Source: Thiolapillus brandeum
GTDB lineage: Bacteria > Pseudomonadota > Gammaproteobacteria > Chromatiales > Chromatiaceae
DNA length: 8,165 nt
Direction: 5' to 3'
NCBI GenBank assembly: GCA_011051425.1
Contig: DRLF01000277.1
Location: forward strand, 1-8,165
The translations under genes were made by a program, and so were the position numbers. The notes below the pieces were generated by a model, which did not search any database, was not told the origin of the DNA, and was given only the letters and a program-made list of their open reading frames with translations. This document shows positions 6,732 to 8,165 of the stretch, one piece after another; positions within the stretch are counted from its first letter, which is position 1; the number at the start of each line of letters is the position of its first letter.

Positions 6732-7740
6732 GGTGGGTTCCTCGTTCCTGTTCCTGATTCCCCGCAGACGGGGAAAGCGGTTCTATAATTTTGATGGCGT
6801 TGTTTCCACGGGCGACGCCGAAATACCCCTGTACAACGGGTACGCCTGCAGCCCGCAGGGTCACCTGTTCGTCGAGATCGACCGGGATCACGTCACCGGG
6901 TTGCAGGTTCAACACTTCACCGAGGGTCTTCGGCAACTCGACAAGCGTGCTGTCCAGTTCCACTTTGACTTTGAGAAGGTCCGCCTGCAGCGCCCGCAAC
7001 CAGTCGCTGTCCTGCTCTTCCTCGACTTTCGGCATGCCGGGCTCCATCTGCGACCGCAGCGGTTCGATCATGTTCAAAGGCAGCACCAGCTGAAAAAAAC
7101 CACCGCCACCATCCAGCCCGATTTCTATATTGGTGACCGCCACCAGTTCGGCAGGAGTGGCGATATTCACGAAACGGGGATTGGTCTCGGATTTGGCATA
7201 TTCAAAATTGAGGGCGGCCACGGGCTCCCAGGATTTGCAAAGGTCCTCCAGCGCCAGATTGATCATCAGCTGAATGACCCGCCGCTCGGTCGGGGTGAAA
7301 TCCGTGCCGGCACGCACGGTTTGAAAACGGCCGTCACCGCCAAAATAATTGTCCACCGCAATAAACACGAGCGCTGCATCGATAACGATCAGGGCTTTTC
7401 CCGCGAGAGGTTGAACACGGATGAGATTGATGCTGGAAGGCGTTTCCAGGCTGTCCATGTATTCGGCGTATTTCACCAGTCTGGGCTCTTGCAACTTGAC
7501 TTCAGCAGTATGCTTGAGCATGCGGTAGAGGCTGATGGTGAAGTGCCGTACAAACCGCTGATGAACGGTTTCGAGCACAGGCAACTGATTCCTGGTCAGA
7601 TGTTCCTGATCGGTAAAATCGAAGGGATAGAGTTCGCCCGCGGAGGAAGACAGTCCGGTACCGGCCTCCACCTTACCGCTTTCGACACCGACAAGCAGGG
7701 CGTCGATCTCTTCCTGGGACAATACATTCTTCGCGGTCAT
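6724..7740 (-). CDS. fliM: Flagellar motor switch protein FliM
   Basis: FliM links FliG to FliN in the cytoplasmic C-ring and binds phosphorylated CheY, which reverses motor rotation. The 338-residue length is normal. The N-terminal LSQEEIDALL (7-16) is the CheY-P-binding peptide. A variable linker (about 20-45) follows. The CheC-like middle domain (about 46-230) contains the GGxG motif in YFGGDGRF (132-139), which contacts FliG, and DFTPTERRVIQLMINLALED (147-166). The C-terminal SpoA domain (about 250-320) includes LLKVKVELDSTLVELPKTLG (255-274) and LQPGDVIPVDLDEQVTL. The tail 325-338 is Gln/Glu/His-rich, and its codons also form the fliN ribosome binding site and a small hairpin. The start is 5 bases after the fliL stop. 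There is no clear Shine-Dalgarno sequence, so initiation probably depends on ribosomes finishing fliL. An intact CheY-binding peptide implies that a chemotaxis system is encoded elsewhere. Confidence 0.98.
   Translation of the reverse strand: MTAKNVLSQEEIDALLVGVESGKVEAGTGLSSSAGELYPFDFTDQEHLTRNQLPVLETVHQRFVRHFTISLYRMLKHTAEVKLQEPRLVKYAEYMDSLETPSSINLIRVQPLAGKALIVIDAALVFIAVDNYFGGDGRFQTVRAGTDFTPTERRVIQLMINLALEDLCKSWEPVAALNFEYAKSETNPRFVNIATPAELVAVTNIEIGLDGGGGFFQLVLPLNMIEPLRSQMEPGMPKVEEEQDSDWLRALQADLLKVKVELDSTLVELPKTLGEVLNLQPGDVIPVDLDEQVTLRAAGVPVVQGYFGVARGNNAIKIIEPLSPSAGNQEQERGTHHE
6758..6775 (-). other. Small stem-loop at the 3' end of fliM, upstream of the fliN ribosome binding site
   Basis: The bases form a perfect 7-base-pair inverted repeat (TTCCCCG / CGGGGAA) with a 4-base loop, inside the last codons of fliM and about 27 bases before the fliN ATG. 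No T-run follows it on the transcribed strand, so it is not a Rho-independent terminator. It could shape initiation of fliN. A stem of this size can also arise by chance in a window of this length. Confidence 0.4.
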
Positions 7741-7745
7741 GACGG

Positions 7746-8165
7746 CTACTGCGCTACAAATGCGGTGAAATAAACGGCTTCCACACCATCGATTCCTGCT
7801 TCATTCAACAGCGTGTTGTTAACCTCTTCCAGCGTCTGCTCCAGCAAATGCTCCTTGCCTTCGCGGGTGACAATCTCTTCGAATTTCTGGGAGCTGAACA
7901 GCAGCAGCAGATTGTTGCGGATCATCGGCTTGTAGCTGTCCACGATATCGATGACCTCCTGATCACGGGACATCAGTTCGACACTCAATTGCATGAAACG
8001 CGCCTGGCTCTGGTCTTTAAAGCTCACGACAAATGCCGGGTCCAGACCAACGAAGATCGGGGGTTCATTGTGGTTCTTTTTCTTCTTTTTCTTGGATTTG
8101 GCGACTGGCGCGGCCTCCTGGTCACCTTCGTCCATGGCAGCTTCGAGTTCTGCCGCTTCATCCCC
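7746..8165 (-). CDS. fliL: Flagellar basal body-associated protein FliL (5' end beyond the right edge)
   Basis: FliL is a single-pass inner-membrane protein whose periplasmic domain forms a ring around the MotAB-type stator and stabilises it under load. The frame is open to the right edge, giving 139 residues without a start. The first visible in-frame ATG, at 8135, lies inside an acidic linker and is not expected to be the true start, because the cytoplasmic tail and membrane helix must lie upstream. What is visible begins with an acidic spacer (GDEAAELEAAMDEGDQE), then a lysine run (SKKKKKKN). The FliL domain follows, with EPPIFVGLDPAFVVSF, RFMQLSVELMSRD, NNLLLLFSSQKFEEI and the terminal GIDGVEAVYFTAFVAQ. 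These are standard FliL segments, and the C-terminal YFTxFV motif is particularly characteristic. The stop lies 5 bases before fliM. fliL precedes fliM in most gammaproteobacterial flagellar operons. Confidence 0.95.
   Translation of the reverse strand, partial: GDEAAELEAAMDEGDQEAAPVAKSKKKKKKNHNEPPIFVGLDPAFVVSFKDQSQARFMQLSVELMSRDQEVIDIVDSYKPMIRNNLLLLFSSQKFEEIVTREGKEHLLEQTLEEVNNTLLNEAGIDGVEAVYFTAFVAQ

Noticed and set aside
6730..7773. A 347-codon open frame on the plus strand, antisense to fliM
   Set aside because: It mirrors fliM exactly, has no recognisable motif and no convincing ribosome binding site. It is a shadow of the fliM codon pattern.
663..8165. Mobile elements, CRISPR arrays, tRNA genes, or a novel inserted system within the flagellar operon
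   Set aside because: Every gap between genes is under 40 bases and each reading frame is a conserved flagellar gene of normal length. No terminal repeats, spacer arrays or foreign genes are present.

Overview
The window is a compact run of flagellar genes, all on the minus strand and read from the right edge to the left. In transcription order they are fliL (cut at its 5' end by the right edge), fliM, fliN, fliO, fliP, fliQ, fliR, flhB, flhA and flhF (cut by the left edge just after its P-loop). The order fliLMNOPQR-flhB-flhA-flhF, the FliM/FliN switch proteins and the SRP-type GTPase FlhF are typical of polarly flagellated Gammaproteobacteria (Pseudomonas, Vibrio, Shewanella, Chromatiales-like lineages). 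The sequence is moderately GC-rich by eye and mostly uses C/G-ending codons. I cannot name the species.

Layout by position. 7746-8165: stator-associated FliL. 6261-7740: the C-ring proteins FliM and FliN, overlapping by 8 bases. 5808-6254: FliO, the assembly factor. 3921-5802: the export-gate core FliP, FliQ and FliR. 2784-3908: FlhB, the substrate-specificity switch. 663-2762: FlhA, the export-gate ring. 1-640: the first 213 residues of FlhF. Gaps between genes range from an 8-base overlap to about 39 bases, which indicates one polycistronic transcript with translational coupling. No gene-free stretch exceeds 40 bases. I saw no internal promoter or terminator, so the operon promoter should lie upstream of fliL, outside the window.

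Together the proteins form the membrane base of the flagellar type III export machine. FliO helps FliP assemble, and FliP5-FliQ4-FliR1 plus FlhB form the export channel. The FlhA nonamer docks substrate-chaperone complexes and couples export to ion flow. FliM and FliN form the switch that reads CheY-P and sets rotation direction. FliL stabilises the stator around the motor, and FlhF positions the first flagellar components at the pole.

I found no previously undescribed system. All ten genes look intact apart from the edge truncations, with the expected family motifs and lengths. The strongest unexplained signal is an AT-rich patch with unusual codons and a perfect 18-base palindrome inside the 3' part of flhA. 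The remaining observations (a hairpin at the fliM-fliN boundary, an acidic FliN extension, a lysine run in FliL, ambiguous starts) are minor.
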